Assembly (NCBI GenBank): GCA_910587255.1
Contig: CAJUKT010000107.1
Location: forward strand, 29,586 to 93,585
Length of the DNA stretch: 64,000 bases
Direction of reading: 5' to 3'
Source: an uncultured Oscillospiraceae bacterium
Lineage (GTDB): Bacteria; Bacillota; Clostridia; Oscillospirales; Oscillospiraceae
Made by a program: the position numbers and the translations under genes. The first letter of the stretch is position 1; each line of letters opens with the position of its first letter. Below are positions 1 through 7,309 of this stretch, piece after piece. The notes under the pieces are model-generated. The model was not told the origin of the DNA. It saw only the letters and a list, made by a program, of their open reading frames with translations, and did not search any database.

Positions 1-442
1 CCCGAGCCGAGTTGGTGAGCAGTACGCAGGGGACGGTGATGTGGCCGAACTCCGCCTGGAAAAACTCCAGATCGCCCCCCAGGAACAGGATGCCCAGGGG
101 CTTGCGCTCCCGGCACAGCTGGACGGCGTAAACCACCTCGTTGGCGTCCTCGTCCAGGTAGTAGACCGCGGCGTTCTGGCCCGCGTCCTGGAGCAGCTGC
201 TGGCAGCGCTCCATCAGCTCGGCAAAGAGCATGTTCATAGTGCCCTTGACGATGATGGCGATGGAGGCGCTGGTCTGCTGCTTCAGGTGCCGGGCGTTGG
301 TATTGGGCTGGAAGCCCTGCTCCGCCACCACCGCCAGCACCCTGCGCCGGGTCTCCTCAGATACGTCGGGGTGGTCGTTGAGCACCCGGGACACGGTGGT
401 CACACCCACGCCGGACAACCGGGCAATATCCTTGATGGTCAT
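1..442 (-). CDS. LacI-family transcriptional regulator, N-terminal part (runs off the window)
   Basis: The 147 visible residues begin MTIKDIARLSGVGVTTVSRV, a canonical LacI helix-turn-helix at about residues 3-24. A hinge follows near residues 45-60 and then the start of the periplasmic-binding-protein-like effector domain (residues 60 on). AAAGGAGG lies 9 bases before the ATG. The C-terminus is beyond base 1, so the effector pocket cannot be judged. It is the last visible gene of the sugar ABC transporter unit, 72 bases after the second permease, and so is probably the local repressor acting on the tandem operators at 3837-3872. The family (DNA-binding repressor of sugar uptake and breakdown genes) is certain; the target is inferred from position. 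Confidence 0.9.
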   Translation of the reverse strand, partial: MTIKDIARLSGVGVTTVSRVLNDHPDVSEETRRRVLAVVAEQGFQPNTNARHLKQQTSASIAIIVKGTMNMLFAELMERCQQLLQDAGQNAAVYYLDEDANEVVYAVQLCRERKPLGILFLGGDLEFFQAEFGHITVPCVLLTNSAR

Positions 443-514
443 GGGCGATCCTCCTTTTCAACCGATTATTTTACCCCAATTGCGCGCGCCGCGCAACCTT
501 TTTATTTTTGGCTG

Positions 515-1366
515 TTATCCCTTGACGGCGCCCGCCGCCACGCCCTTGATGATGTGCTTCTGGCAGGTGAGATAGAAGATGATGACGGGGATGATGGCCA
601 GCAGGATCAGCGCCATGGTGGCGCCCAGGTCCACGGTGCCGTAGCTGCCCTTCAGATACTGGATGTGGATGGTGATGGTGCGGTATTTCTCCAGGTCCAG
701 CACCAGATAGGGCAGCAGGTAGTCGTTCCACACCCACATGATCTCCAGGATGCCCACGGAGATCATGGTGGGCTTGAGCATGGGCACCACCACCATGAAG
801 AAGGTGCGCACCGGGCCGCAGCCGTCGATGGCGGCGGCCTCCTCAATCTCCAGGGGGATGGACTTGACGAAGCCCACGAACATGAAGATGGCCAGGCCCG
901 CGCCAAAGCCCAGGTACACCACGGGAATGGTCCAGGGGGTGTTCAGCTTGAGCTGGTCGGCGGTGTTGGACAGGGTGAACATCACCATCTGGAAGGGGAC
1001 CACCATGGAGAACACGCACAGGAAGTACAGCGCTTTGCAGAAGGGGGAGTCCACCCGGGCGATGTACCACGCGGCCATGGAGGTGCCGATCAGGATAAGG
1101 GCGGTGGACAGTATGGTGATGACGACGCTGTATTTCACGCTGTTCCAGAAGGGGTAATTGCCGAAGGTCATGCCCTTGACGAAATTGTCCACACCCGCCC
1201 ACATCTCGCCGGTGGGCAGGGCGAAGGTGTCGGTCTTGACGAAGGTGTTCAGCTTGAAGGAGTTGATGAGCACCGCCACCACGGGCAGCACATAGATGAC
1301 GCAGATGACGCTCAAAACCGCAGTGAGGACCGCCTTTCCTCTGCGCTCGGCAGCCAGGGAGTTCAT
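515..1366 (-). CDS. Carbohydrate ABC transporter permease, MalG/UgpE type
   Basis: A 283-residue inner-membrane permease with six predicted membrane segments. The EAA loop (about residues 175-199, EEAAAIDGCGP) is the docking site for the ATPase in the MalG/LacG/UgpE family. Its start codon overlaps the stop of the upstream permease at 1366, so the two are translationally coupled and should form the heterodimeric channel. No ATPase lies in the operon. Families of this kind often borrow a shared MsmK/UgpC ATPase, and one is encoded at 58441-59664. The sugar transported cannot be read from the sequence. Confidence 0.93.
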   Translation of the reverse strand: MNSLAAERRGKAVLTAVLSVICVIYVLPVVAVLINSFKLNTFVKTDTFALPTGEMWAGVDNFVKGMTFGNYPFWNSVKYSVVITILSTALILIGTSMAAWYIARVDSPFCKALYFLCVFSMVVPFQMVMFTLSNTADQLKLNTPWTIPVVYLGFGAGLAIFMFVGFVKSIPLEIEEAAAIDGCGPVRTFFMVVVPMLKPTMISVGILEIMWVWNDYLLPYLVLDLEKYRTITIHIQYLKGSYGTVDLGATMALILLAIIPVIIFYLTCQKHIIKGVAAGAVKG

Positions 1367-2271
1367 TACTGCTGCACCTCCTTTTTACGGGTGTAGGCCA
1401 GCTGGGCCAGGCCGAGGCCGGCCACCAGGATGAAGAAGATCACCGCCTTGGCCTGGGCCGTGCCGTGGGCGTTGGGGCTGGAGTTGTTGTAGGTGGTGAA
1501 AATGTTCAGCGCCAGCATCTCGGTGGTCTTGATGGCGGCGCCGCCCTCCTGCATGATGATGGGCTGGCCGTTGGTCAGGGCCAGGTTCTGGTCGAACAGC
1601 TTGAAGCCGTTGGTCAGGGTGAGGAACATGCAGATGGTGATGGAGGGCATCACGTTGGGGATGGTCACCTTGAACAGGGTCTGGGACTTGGTGGCGCCGT
1701 CGATGCGGGCGGCCTCCAGCATGTCCTCGGGCACCGCCTGGAGCCCGGCAATGTAGATGATCATCATGTAGCCCACCTGCTGCCAGCACATCAGGATGAT
1801 GAGCCCCCAGAAGCCGTATTTGGAGTCCATGACGATGGAGGTGGAGAACTTGCTGAGGATGCCGTCAAAGATCATGGACCAGATATGGCCCAGCACGATG
1901 CCGCCGATGAGGTTGGGCATGAAGAACACGGTGCGGAAGATATTGCTGCCCTTGATGTTCTGGGTGAGGACATAGGCCACGGTAAAGGCCAGCACGTTGA
2001 TGAGCACCAGGGACACCACGGTGAACAAAGCGGTATACCAGAAGGCGTGGGCAAAGGCGGCGTCCTTGAAGGCCCGGATATAGTTGCCAAAGCCGATGGG
2101 CTTGGCGTCGGCAATCAGCTTGAACTGGCAGAAGGAGAGGTAAATGCCCTGGACGAAGGGCCAGACAAAGCCGATGATAAAGGCGCACACCACCGGGCCC
2201 AGGAACAGCGGGAACCATTTCCGGGTGGACCGGCGGATGGTATTGCCTCGGGTGATCTTTTTCCGATTCAA
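1366..2271 (-). CDS. Carbohydrate ABC transporter permease, MalF/UgpA type
   Basis: The first permease of the sugar transporter, about 301 residues with six predicted membrane helices and a C-terminal EAA loop (PEDMLEAARIDGATKSQ, about residues 190-215). The start chosen is TTG at 2271 (MNRKKIT), because AAGGGAG lies 7-9 bases upstream. An in-frame TTG at 2292 would place that ribosome site inside the gene. The positively charged N-terminus (RKKITRGNTIRRSTRKW) precedes the first helix. It follows the binding-protein gene after a 171-base spacer holding a repeat and a strong hairpin, an arrangement that usually gives more binding protein than permease. Confidence 0.92.
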   Translation of the reverse strand: MNRKKITRGNTIRRSTRKWFPLFLGPVVCAFIIGFVWPFVQGIYLSFCQFKLIADAKPIGFGNYIRAFKDAAFAHAFWYTALFTVVSLVLINVLAFTVAYVLTQNIKGSNIFRTVFFMPNLIGGIVLGHIWSMIFDGILSKFSTSIVMDSKYGFWGLIILMCWQQVGYMMIIYIAGLQAVPEDMLEAARIDGATKSQTLFKVTIPNVMPSITICMFLTLTNGFKLFDQNLALTNGQPIIMQEGGAAIKTTEMLALNIFTTYNNSSPNAHGTAQAKAVIFFILVAGLGLAQLAYTRKKEVQQ

Positions 2272-2311
2272 GGTATCAGCTCCCTTTCTCAAGATGGTGG
2301 ACGGGCAAGGC

Positions 2312-2380
2312 TGTAGGGGCGCATATGATGCGCCCGCCCATGGTGGGAGGATGCGCGGGCGGATGATATCCGCCCCTACA
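2312..2380. repeat. Palindromic intergenic repeat between binding protein and permease genes
   Basis: Perfect 10-base terminal inverted repeats, TGTAGGGGCG at 2312-2321 and CGCCCCTACA at 2371-2380. They enclose inner arms that also pair imperfectly (GATGCGCCCGC against GCGGGCGGATG). It looks like a REP-type element. No coding potential is visible. A genome-wide count would be needed to call it a family. Confidence 0.6.
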
Positions 2381-2389
2381 AAGGGAAGG

Positions 2390-2416
2390 CCGGGGCGGGC
2401 GCGCTGCCCGCCCCGG
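2390..2416 (-). terminator. Strong GC hairpin downstream of the binding-protein gene
   Basis: An eleven-pair stem, CCGGGGCGGGC / GCCCGCCCCGG, with a 5-base loop, 27 bases after the binding-protein stop. In the minus direction it is followed by CCTTCCCTTTG rather than a clean U tract. It is therefore more likely a partial terminator or 3' stabiliser that sets the binding protein to permease ratio. Confidence 0.55.
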
Positions 2417-2442
2417 CGTTACTGTCAAAGCGTGTTGTTCTA

Positions 2443-3804
2443 TTAGCCGTTGACGGCGGCGTACTGGGCGGCCCAGCCGTCCACGAAGGCGGTGCGCACG
2501 TTGGCCCAGTTGGCGTCGGACTGGTCGGCGTTGTAGGCGTTCAGGGCGGACACCAGGGCGGCGCGGTACTCGTCCACGTTGGGCTGGAAGTTGGTGGCCC
2601 AGTTCATGACGTAGCAGCCGTTGTTGCTGTACTCGTTGGCGTCGGCCAGGAAGCCGTTGGTGGACTCGGCGGCGCTCTTATAGGGCATGACGCCGAAGGT
2701 GTCCACCAGCATCCGGCTGGCCTCGGGGTCGGTGACGCACCAAACCATGAAGTCCATGGTGGCCTTCTGGTCGTCCTCAGACACCTTGGAGTTAATGGCC
2801 CAGCAGTTCTCGGTGCCGCAGTTCAGACCGGCCTTCTCCTCACCGGCCACGCCGCAGTAATAGGGGATCATGGTGGCGTTGGGCACCTGCTCCTTCAGCC
2901 CCTCGTACTCCCAGGAGCCCTGCACCTGGAAGGCGGCCTTGCCGGAGCGGAACTCCTCGCTGGCGTCGTGGCCGCCCACGGACAGGTCGGTGGGGGCGGT
3001 CAGGCTGTTGTTAATGCACAGGTCGTACAGGTTCTTGAAGTTATCCATATACTTGCCGGAGATGGTGGGGGGGCACTCGGTCCAGACATTGCCCTCCTGC
3101 TCGTAGTAGTACTCCAGGTTGGCCATGTGGCCGGTGAAGCGCCAAGAGGAGGAGCCGTCCATGTCGCAGGAGGTGAAGGCGTCGAAGCCCAGCTCACCGG
3201 CGCGGGCGTGGATGTCCTCCACCACGGCCTTGAGGGTCTCGAAGTTGGTGATCTCGTCCATGGTGTGGCCGGCCTTCTCCACCAGGTCGGGGTTCACGAT
3301 GATGCCGTAGCACTCATAGCAGTAGCCGATGGACACCAGCTTGCCGTTCTCGTCGTAGAGGTTGTAGGCGTCGGTGTTCAGCTCGTTGGCGATGGGGGTG
3401 CCGGTGAGGTCCAGGGCGTAGTCGGTCCAGTCGCGCACGCCGGCCTGGTTGCCCACGTTGAAGATGGTGGGGGCCTCGGACTTGCCCATCTCGGCGTTCA
3501 GGGTCTGGCTGTAGGTGCCGGAGGCGGCGGTGACGATCTTCACGGGCACGCCGGTCTTCTCGGTATACATCTTGGCCACATTGTTGAGCACCTCGTCGGA
3601 CTCAGGCTTGAAGTTGAGCCAGTAGACGCGGCCCTTGGCCTCGCCGCCGTTGTTATCCACAGGCTGGCTGGCCTCGCTGCCGGGCTTGGTGCTGTCGGCC
3701 GGGGGCGTACTGTTATCGGCTTCTGGCTTGCTGGTGCATCCAGCAAGCAGCATGGTCATGACCATGCTGAGGGACAGTACGAGCGCGAAGAGCTTCTTAC
3801 TCAT
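2443..3804 (-). CDS. Extracellular sugar-binding lipoprotein of ABC transporter
   Basis: 453 residues. A lipoprotein signal peptide ends in the lipobox LLAGC (Cys23), followed by a Ser/Thr/Pro/Asp linker (about 24-55) and a bacterial solute-binding family 1 fold (RVYWLNFKPESDEVLNNVAKMY onward). It should be membrane-anchored outside the cell and deliver a sugar or oligosaccharide to the two permeases encoded downstream. The ribosome site AGGAGG is 9 bases before the ATG. The promoter (TTGCAA / TATTAT) and three tandem LacI operators lie directly upstream, so expression should be sugar-inducible. The ligand is not predictable. Confidence 0.94.
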   Translation of the reverse strand: MSKKLFALVLSLSMVMTMLLAGCTSKPEADNSTPPADSTKPGSEASQPVDNNGGEAKGRVYWLNFKPESDEVLNNVAKMYTEKTGVPVKIVTAASGTYSQTLNAEMGKSEAPTIFNVGNQAGVRDWTDYALDLTGTPIANELNTDAYNLYDENGKLVSIGYCYECYGIIVNPDLVEKAGHTMDEITNFETLKAVVEDIHARAGELGFDAFTSCDMDGSSSWRFTGHMANLEYYYEQEGNVWTECPPTISGKYMDNFKNLYDLCINNSLTAPTDLSVGGHDASEEFRSGKAAFQVQGSWEYEGLKEQVPNATMIPYYCGVAGEEKAGLNCGTENCWAINSKVSEDDQKATMDFMVWCVTDPEASRMLVDTFGVMPYKSAAESTNGFLADANEYSNNGCYVMNWATNFQPNVDEYRAALVSALNAYNADQSDANWANVRTAFVDGWAAQYAAVNG

Positions 3805-3836
3805 TTTTCATTTCCTCCTAGTTTTTGATAGGGTCC

Positions 3837-3872
3837 GGAAACGTTTCTGGTAACGCTACCGAAAACGTTTCC
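3837..3872 (-). promoter_or_regulatory. Three abutting LacI-type operators
   Basis: Read on the plus strand, three 12-base units lie end to end: GGAAACGTTTCT (3837-3848), GGTAACGCTACC (3849-3860) and GAAAACGTTTCC (3861-3872). Each is a near-palindrome centred on CG. The whole 36-base block is itself nearly palindromic: the outer ten bases on each side are exact complements. It lies just downstream of the predicted transcription start (about 3880), a roadblock position for a repressor such as the LacI protein at 1-442. Confidence 0.75.
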
Positions 3873-3887
3873 AGCCCCTGTGCCATC

Positions 3888-3916
3888 ATAATAACAACAT
3901 CATACACAATTTGCAA
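3888..3916 (-). promoter_or_regulatory. Sigma-A promoter of the sugar ABC operon
   Basis: On the minus strand, TTGCAA (3911-3916), a 17-base spacer and TATTAT (3888-3893). The start would be near 3880, about 75 bases ahead of the binding-protein ATG, and the operators fall inside the transcribed leader. Confidence 0.75.
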
Positions 3917-4015
3917 GGAGAAATTTGCCGTTTTTAACAACTTCGGAGGAATGCAATAAAATGAGGCTGCAATTTTGTGGAAAATAGATAAGAACCTGTA
4001 TTTACTGCCGAAACC

Positions 4016-4055
4016 GCCGCAAGGCTGTGTGCTGGGGTCTATTGGTACAGCTTCT
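4016..4055. repeat. Right-end fragment of the 162-bp palindromic repeat family
   Basis: This stretch matches the right end of the repeats at 9628-9789 and 29480-29642: GCCGCAAGG, then TGTGTGC, then GGGGTCTATTGGTACAGCTTCT split across 4034-4055. The left part of the element is missing or diverged (some GCTGCAATTTTG-like sequence at 3966-3977). The rest of the gap 3805-4127 holds the ABC promoter and operators and the lexA terminator. Confidence 0.65.
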
Positions 4056-4070
4056 AAGAGGGCTGGGGAT

Positions 4071-4112
4071 AAAAAGACGCCCCCGGCCTTTGAAGCAAAG
4101 ACCGGGGGCGGC
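4071..4112 (-). terminator. lexA intrinsic terminator
   Basis: On the minus strand the arms CGCCCCCGGTCTTTG and CAAAGGCCGGGGGCG form a long GC stem followed by TCTTTTT. It begins 15 bases after the lexA stop. Confidence 0.85.
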
Positions 4113-4127
4113 GGTTGGGGCATGGAA

Positions 4128-4730
4128 TCAGTAGCGGCGGATGACCGCCACCACCCGGCCCAGGATGGAGCAGCCCTCGCCGTCGATGGGCTGGTAGGCG
4201 CCGCTGGAGTTCTCCGGGTAGAGCCAGATGTGGCCGTCGTTCTCCCGGCGGAAGGTCTTGACGGTGGCCTCGTCCTCAAACAGGGCCACCACAATGTCCC
4301 CGTTGCGGGCCAGGGGCTGCTGGTGGACCACCACCACGTCGTCGGGGAGTATGCCCGCCTCCAGCATGGACTCTCCCCGTACCCTGAGGGCGAAGTGCTC
4401 GCCGGTGAGGCCGCCGGTGTCAAAGGTGAGGTATTCCTCGATGTTCTCCTGGGCCAGGATGGGGGCGCCCGCCGCCACATAGCCCACCAGGGGCACCTGG
4501 TCCCTGCGGCCGTGGGAGGGGTCGGTGATGGTGATGGCCCGGGTCTTGCCCTCGGCCTGGGTGATGCAGCCCGCCTCCCGCAGGCCCTTGAGGTGGAAAT
4601 GGACGGTGGCGGGGGACTTCAGCCCCACGGCCTGGGCGATCTCACGCACGGAGGGGGGGTAGCCGTGTTCGTTTGCGAAGGCCAGGATGTAGTCATAGAT
4701 CTGCTGCTGTTTGGGCGTTAATTTAGCCAT
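4128..4730 (-). CDS. lexA: LexA SOS repressor
   Basis: 200 residues, the usual length. The N-terminal winged helix-turn-helix (residues 1-65, with PPSVREIAQAVG) is joined to a C-terminal S24 autopeptidase domain. The self-cleavage bond is Ala87-Gly88 in VAAGAP, the nucleophile is Ser121 in GESM, and the general base is Lys158 in TVKTF. When RecA filaments form on single-stranded DNA the protein cuts itself and the SOS genes turn on. The start is the ATG at 4730 with AAGGAG upstream; 32 further in-frame upstream residues cover the promoter and were discarded. A LexA box overlaps its own promoter, so it should autoregulate. Confidence 0.97.
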   Translation of the reverse strand: MAKLTPKQQQIYDYILAFANEHGYPPSVREIAQAVGLKSPATVHFHLKGLREAGCITQAEGKTRAITITDPSHGRRDQVPLVGYVAAGAPILAQENIEEYLTFDTGGLTGEHFALRVRGESMLEAGILPDDVVVVHQQPLARNGDIVVALFEDEATVKTFRRENDGHIWLYPENSSGAYQPIDGEGCSILGRVVAVIRRY

Positions 4731-4797
4731 GGCGCAAGCTCCTTCCAATGTCGTCCCCGTGACGGCAGGGACGCTGAACATTTTTGGTTCGTGATGT

Positions 4798-4837
4798 ATT
4801 ATACCATATGGCGTTCGAAATGTCAAACGTTCGTTCT
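4798..4837 (-). promoter_or_regulatory. lexA promoter with overlapping SOS (LexA) box
   Basis: The promoter is a perfect consensus: TTGACA (4821-4826), 17 bases, TATAAT (4798-4803), minus strand. The 14-mer AGAACGAACGTTTG (4824-4837, minus strand) matches the Bacillus SOS box CGAACRNRYGTTYC at 12 of 14 positions and overlaps the -35. Repression by steric block is expected. Confidence 0.85.
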
Positions 4838-5513
4838 AAGTTTTTTCCGATTTGTGCAAAATTTTTTCCTTTGCGCCGCCCCGGAGAAGATCCACGCCGA
4901 TCAGCAGCCCGCAGCCCACCGCCAAAAGGGCCAGGATGAGCAGGGCGCAGTTACGGAAGTACTCCTGGGGAAGGATGTTGATGATCTGGTCGGCGGCGGG
5001 GTCGAAGAGCCAGTTGTCCTTACCGGGGAAGAACAGGGCGTGAAAAGCGGTAAAGGCCCGGTCAAAGTCCAGCGCGGCCAGGGCGCCCACCAGCAGGAAT
5101 ACCGTCCCCAGCCCCGTCCCCGCCCAGAAGCCGGGCCCCCGGCCCAGCAGGGCGGCCGGTCCCACCCGGCGGGCCAGCAGGCCCAGGCAGGCCAGCACAG
5201 CCAGGGCGGCGGCAAACGCCCACAGATCCAGCAGGAACAGCCCCCGCACGTCGGTAAAATGATCCCTGCCGCTGTCCGACCAGCGCAGCACGCCGGTGGA
5301 AAACCCCTCCCCGCCCAGGCAGTAGTCCAGCATCTCGTCAAAGGCGGTCTTGATCTCCTCCCGGGTGAGGCCGGTGCGCGCCTCCAGCTCCAGGGGGCCG
5401 ATATGGGCGTAGTAGAAGGGGCGGCACAGGATGGGGGCGGCCACCGCCCCGGTGAACAGGGCCAGGGCGGCGGCCGCAGCCAGCGCAATGGCCAGGGGTT
5501 TGCTGGTTTTCAT
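4836..5513 (-). CDS. TIGR01906 / DUF1461 family integral membrane protein
   Basis: 225 residues with an N-terminal signal-like helix (LAIALAAAAALALFTGAVAAP) and three further predicted membrane segments. The signature pieces of the TIGR01906 family are present: a HFTDVRGLF element after the first long extracytoplasmic loop and RAFTAFHALFFPGKDNWLFD near residue 165. The biochemical role of the family is unknown. The start at 5513 overlaps the stop of the upstream gene by four bases (ATGA), so it is translationally coupled to it. The gene ends just inside the lexA SOS box, leaving no spacer between the two units. Confidence 0.8.
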   Translation of the reverse strand: MKTSKPLAIALAAAAALALFTGAVAAPILCRPFYYAHIGPLELEARTGLTREEIKTAFDEMLDYCLGGEGFSTGVLRWSDSGRDHFTDVRGLFLLDLWAFAAALAVLACLGLLARRVGPAALLGRGPGFWAGTGLGTVFLLVGALAALDFDRAFTAFHALFFPGKDNWLFDPAADQIINILPQEYFRNCALLILALLAVGCGLLIGVDLLRGGAKEKILHKSEKT

Positions 5514-6157
5514 TTGACGTTCTCCTTTCCGGGGAAGGCGGACAGGGCGATGAGGACCTGGGAGGGCAGGTAAAACAGCCACATCCCAACGGAGACGGCG
5601 AAATACGGCGCGGAACCGGGGGGCAGGACGTTGAACAGCCCCACGCACACGTCGCACCCCACAAACAGGGTGAGGCCCAGGGCAAAGGCACGCCAGCGCT
5701 CCCCCTTCAGCGTCCAGGCCGACAGGGCGTTGGCCGCCAGCTGGGAGAAGTACAGCGCCGCCGCCAGGTTCACCGCAGAGGCCATGCCCAGCGCATACAC
5801 CCCCAGACCCGCCCCCAGGGCCAGGACGGAGCGCAGGGGCCAGGCGCGGTCCGCCCCGGCGCGGCGCAGGCGCAGGAAATAGACGGCCTGGACGGCCAGA
5901 AACAGGGCGATGCCCAGAAGGTAGCAGTCGTTTCGCACCAGCAGGAACCAGTCCGCCCCGGCGGTGAGGGCCAGGGCCAAAGGAACCAGCCGGTCTGTGC
6001 CCAGCAGGGAGAAGGCCAGGCACAGCACAATGCCCGCGTACTTGATGGGGGTGGTCTGGTCCCCATGCCCCGTCAGATCCAGCAGCAGGAAGCAGGCGTA
6101 CGCCACGCCCTCCACCGACAAAAAGGTGGAGCGCAGGGAGGCGTCGGACCTATTCAT
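5510..6157 (-). CDS. Integral membrane protein resembling the YhhN (lysoplasmalogenase) family
   Basis: 215 residues with seven or eight predicted membrane helices. The pattern GADWFLLVRNDCYLLGIALF, then LFVGCDVCVGLFN, then a late helix WLFYLPSQVLIALS resembles the YhhN/TMEM86 fold, in which paired acidic residues sit in the membrane. If so it would hydrolyse the vinyl ether of lysoplasmalogens, which fits an anaerobe with plasmalogen lipids. The assignment rests on motif resemblance only. It overlaps dusB by eight bases upstream and the DUF1461 gene by four downstream, so the three genes form one transcript. Confidence 0.5.
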   Translation of the reverse strand: MNRSDASLRSTFLSVEGVAYACFLLLDLTGHGDQTTPIKYAGIVLCLAFSLLGTDRLVPLALALTAGADWFLLVRNDCYLLGIALFLAVQAVYFLRLRRAGADRAWPLRSVLALGAGLGVYALGMASAVNLAAALYFSQLAANALSAWTLKGERWRAFALGLTLFVGCDVCVGLFNVLPPGSAPYFAVSVGMWLFYLPSQVLIALSAFPGKENVK

Positions 6158-7145
6158 GCCCGTCCTCCTTCGGGTCGGTCAGATCCCGCTTGATGCCGGA
6201 CACCACCTGGTAAAATTCCTCCGCAACGGAAATCTTACACGCCCGCTCCTTCCAGTAGGAGGCATAGGGGACGCCCTTCAGATACCAGGCCAGATGCTTG
6301 CGCATCTCCAGGCAGGCGATCTTCTCCCCCTTGTGCTCCAGGGCCAGCTCAAATTGGCGGGCGGCGGTGTCCATCCTCCGGTCCAGCGGGGGTGGGGGCG
6401 GGACGTCCCGCCCCTCCAGAGCGGCGGCGCACTGTTCCAGTAGCCAGGGATTGCCGAAGGCCCCCCGGCCCACCATGGCCATGTCCGCCCCGGTGAGCTT
6501 TAAAATGCGCACCGCATCCCTGGGGGAGAACACGTCCCCGTTGGCGATAACCGGGATGGACACCGCCTCCTTCACCTGCCGGATATAGTCCCAGTTGGCC
6601 GTGCCGGAGTACATCTGGGTTTTCGTCCGGGCGTGGACCGCCACGGCGGACACCCCGGCGTCCTCCATGCGCCTGGCAAACTCCACGCAGTTGATGGAGC
6701 CCTTGTCCCAGCCCAGGCGGAACTTTACGCTGACGGGCTTCCCCGCCGCACCCCGGACTACCGCCGCCGCCGCCCGGGCCGCCTTGTCCGGGTCGCGCAT
6801 CAGGGCGCAGCCGTCCCCGGAGTTGGCCACCTTGGGCACGGGGCAGCCCATGTTGATGTCGATGATATCCGCCCCGGACCGCTCCAGCGCCAGGGCCGCC
6901 CCCTTCTCCAGAAAGGGCTCGTCACAGCCGAAAATCTGCACGGCGGCGGGGCGCTCCCCCTCCCCCAATTTCAGCAGAGAGGGGGTCTTTTTGTCCCCGT
7001 AGCACAACGCCTTGGCGCTAACCATCTCGGACACGGTGTAGCACCCGGACAACTCCCGGCACACCGTACGGAAGGCCAGGTCCGTCACGCCCGCCATGGG
7101 GGCCAGAGCCAGCCGGGTATTCAGCTCCACATTGCCGATTTTCAT
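6150..7145 (-). CDS. dusB: tRNA-dihydrouridine synthase
   Basis: 331 residues, an FMN-dependent TIM-barrel enzyme reducing uridine to dihydrouridine in tRNA. The N-terminal APMAGVTD binds FMN, the catalytic Cys lies in NMGCPVPKV (about residue 98), and VHARTKTQMYSG and VIANGDV are the conserved phosphate and FMN strands. The C-terminal tRNA-recruiting helical domain (residues 240-331) is complete. It is the first gene of a three-gene operon with two membrane proteins. The promoter is TTGCCT / TATGAT at 7179-7207. Confidence 0.95.
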   Translation of the reverse strand: MKIGNVELNTRLALAPMAGVTDLAFRTVCRELSGCYTVSEMVSAKALCYGDKKTPSLLKLGEGERPAAVQIFGCDEPFLEKGAALALERSGADIIDINMGCPVPKVANSGDGCALMRDPDKAARAAAAVVRGAAGKPVSVKFRLGWDKGSINCVEFARRMEDAGVSAVAVHARTKTQMYSGTANWDYIRQVKEAVSIPVIANGDVFSPRDAVRILKLTGADMAMVGRGAFGNPWLLEQCAAALEGRDVPPPPPLDRRMDTAARQFELALEHKGEKIACLEMRKHLAWYLKGVPYASYWKERACKISVAEEFYQVVSGIKRDLTDPKEDGHE

Positions 7146-7178
7146 GAAATCCGCTCCCGCTTCGTAAATTTACCCCAT

Positions 7179-7207
7179 ATCATACCAAATTCCGCCCCAA
7201 AAGGCAA
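7179..7207 (-). promoter_or_regulatory. dusB promoter
   Basis: Minus strand TTGCCT (7202-7207), 17-base spacer, TATGAT (7179-7184). Confidence 0.65.
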
Positions 7208-7309
7208 GACAGGTTGCGACTGCCTTTTTGGGACGGACGCCTTTATAATTAATTAAGTTTCCATAATAGGGAATTCTATACCGACGATATGACCACGGAG
7301 GGATGCGCC

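Noticed and set aside
7212..7249. Standard sigma-A promoter for spoIIE
   Set aside because: TATAAT at 7244-7249 has no -35 at 16-19 bases; Spo0A boxes were looked for but not found with confidence.
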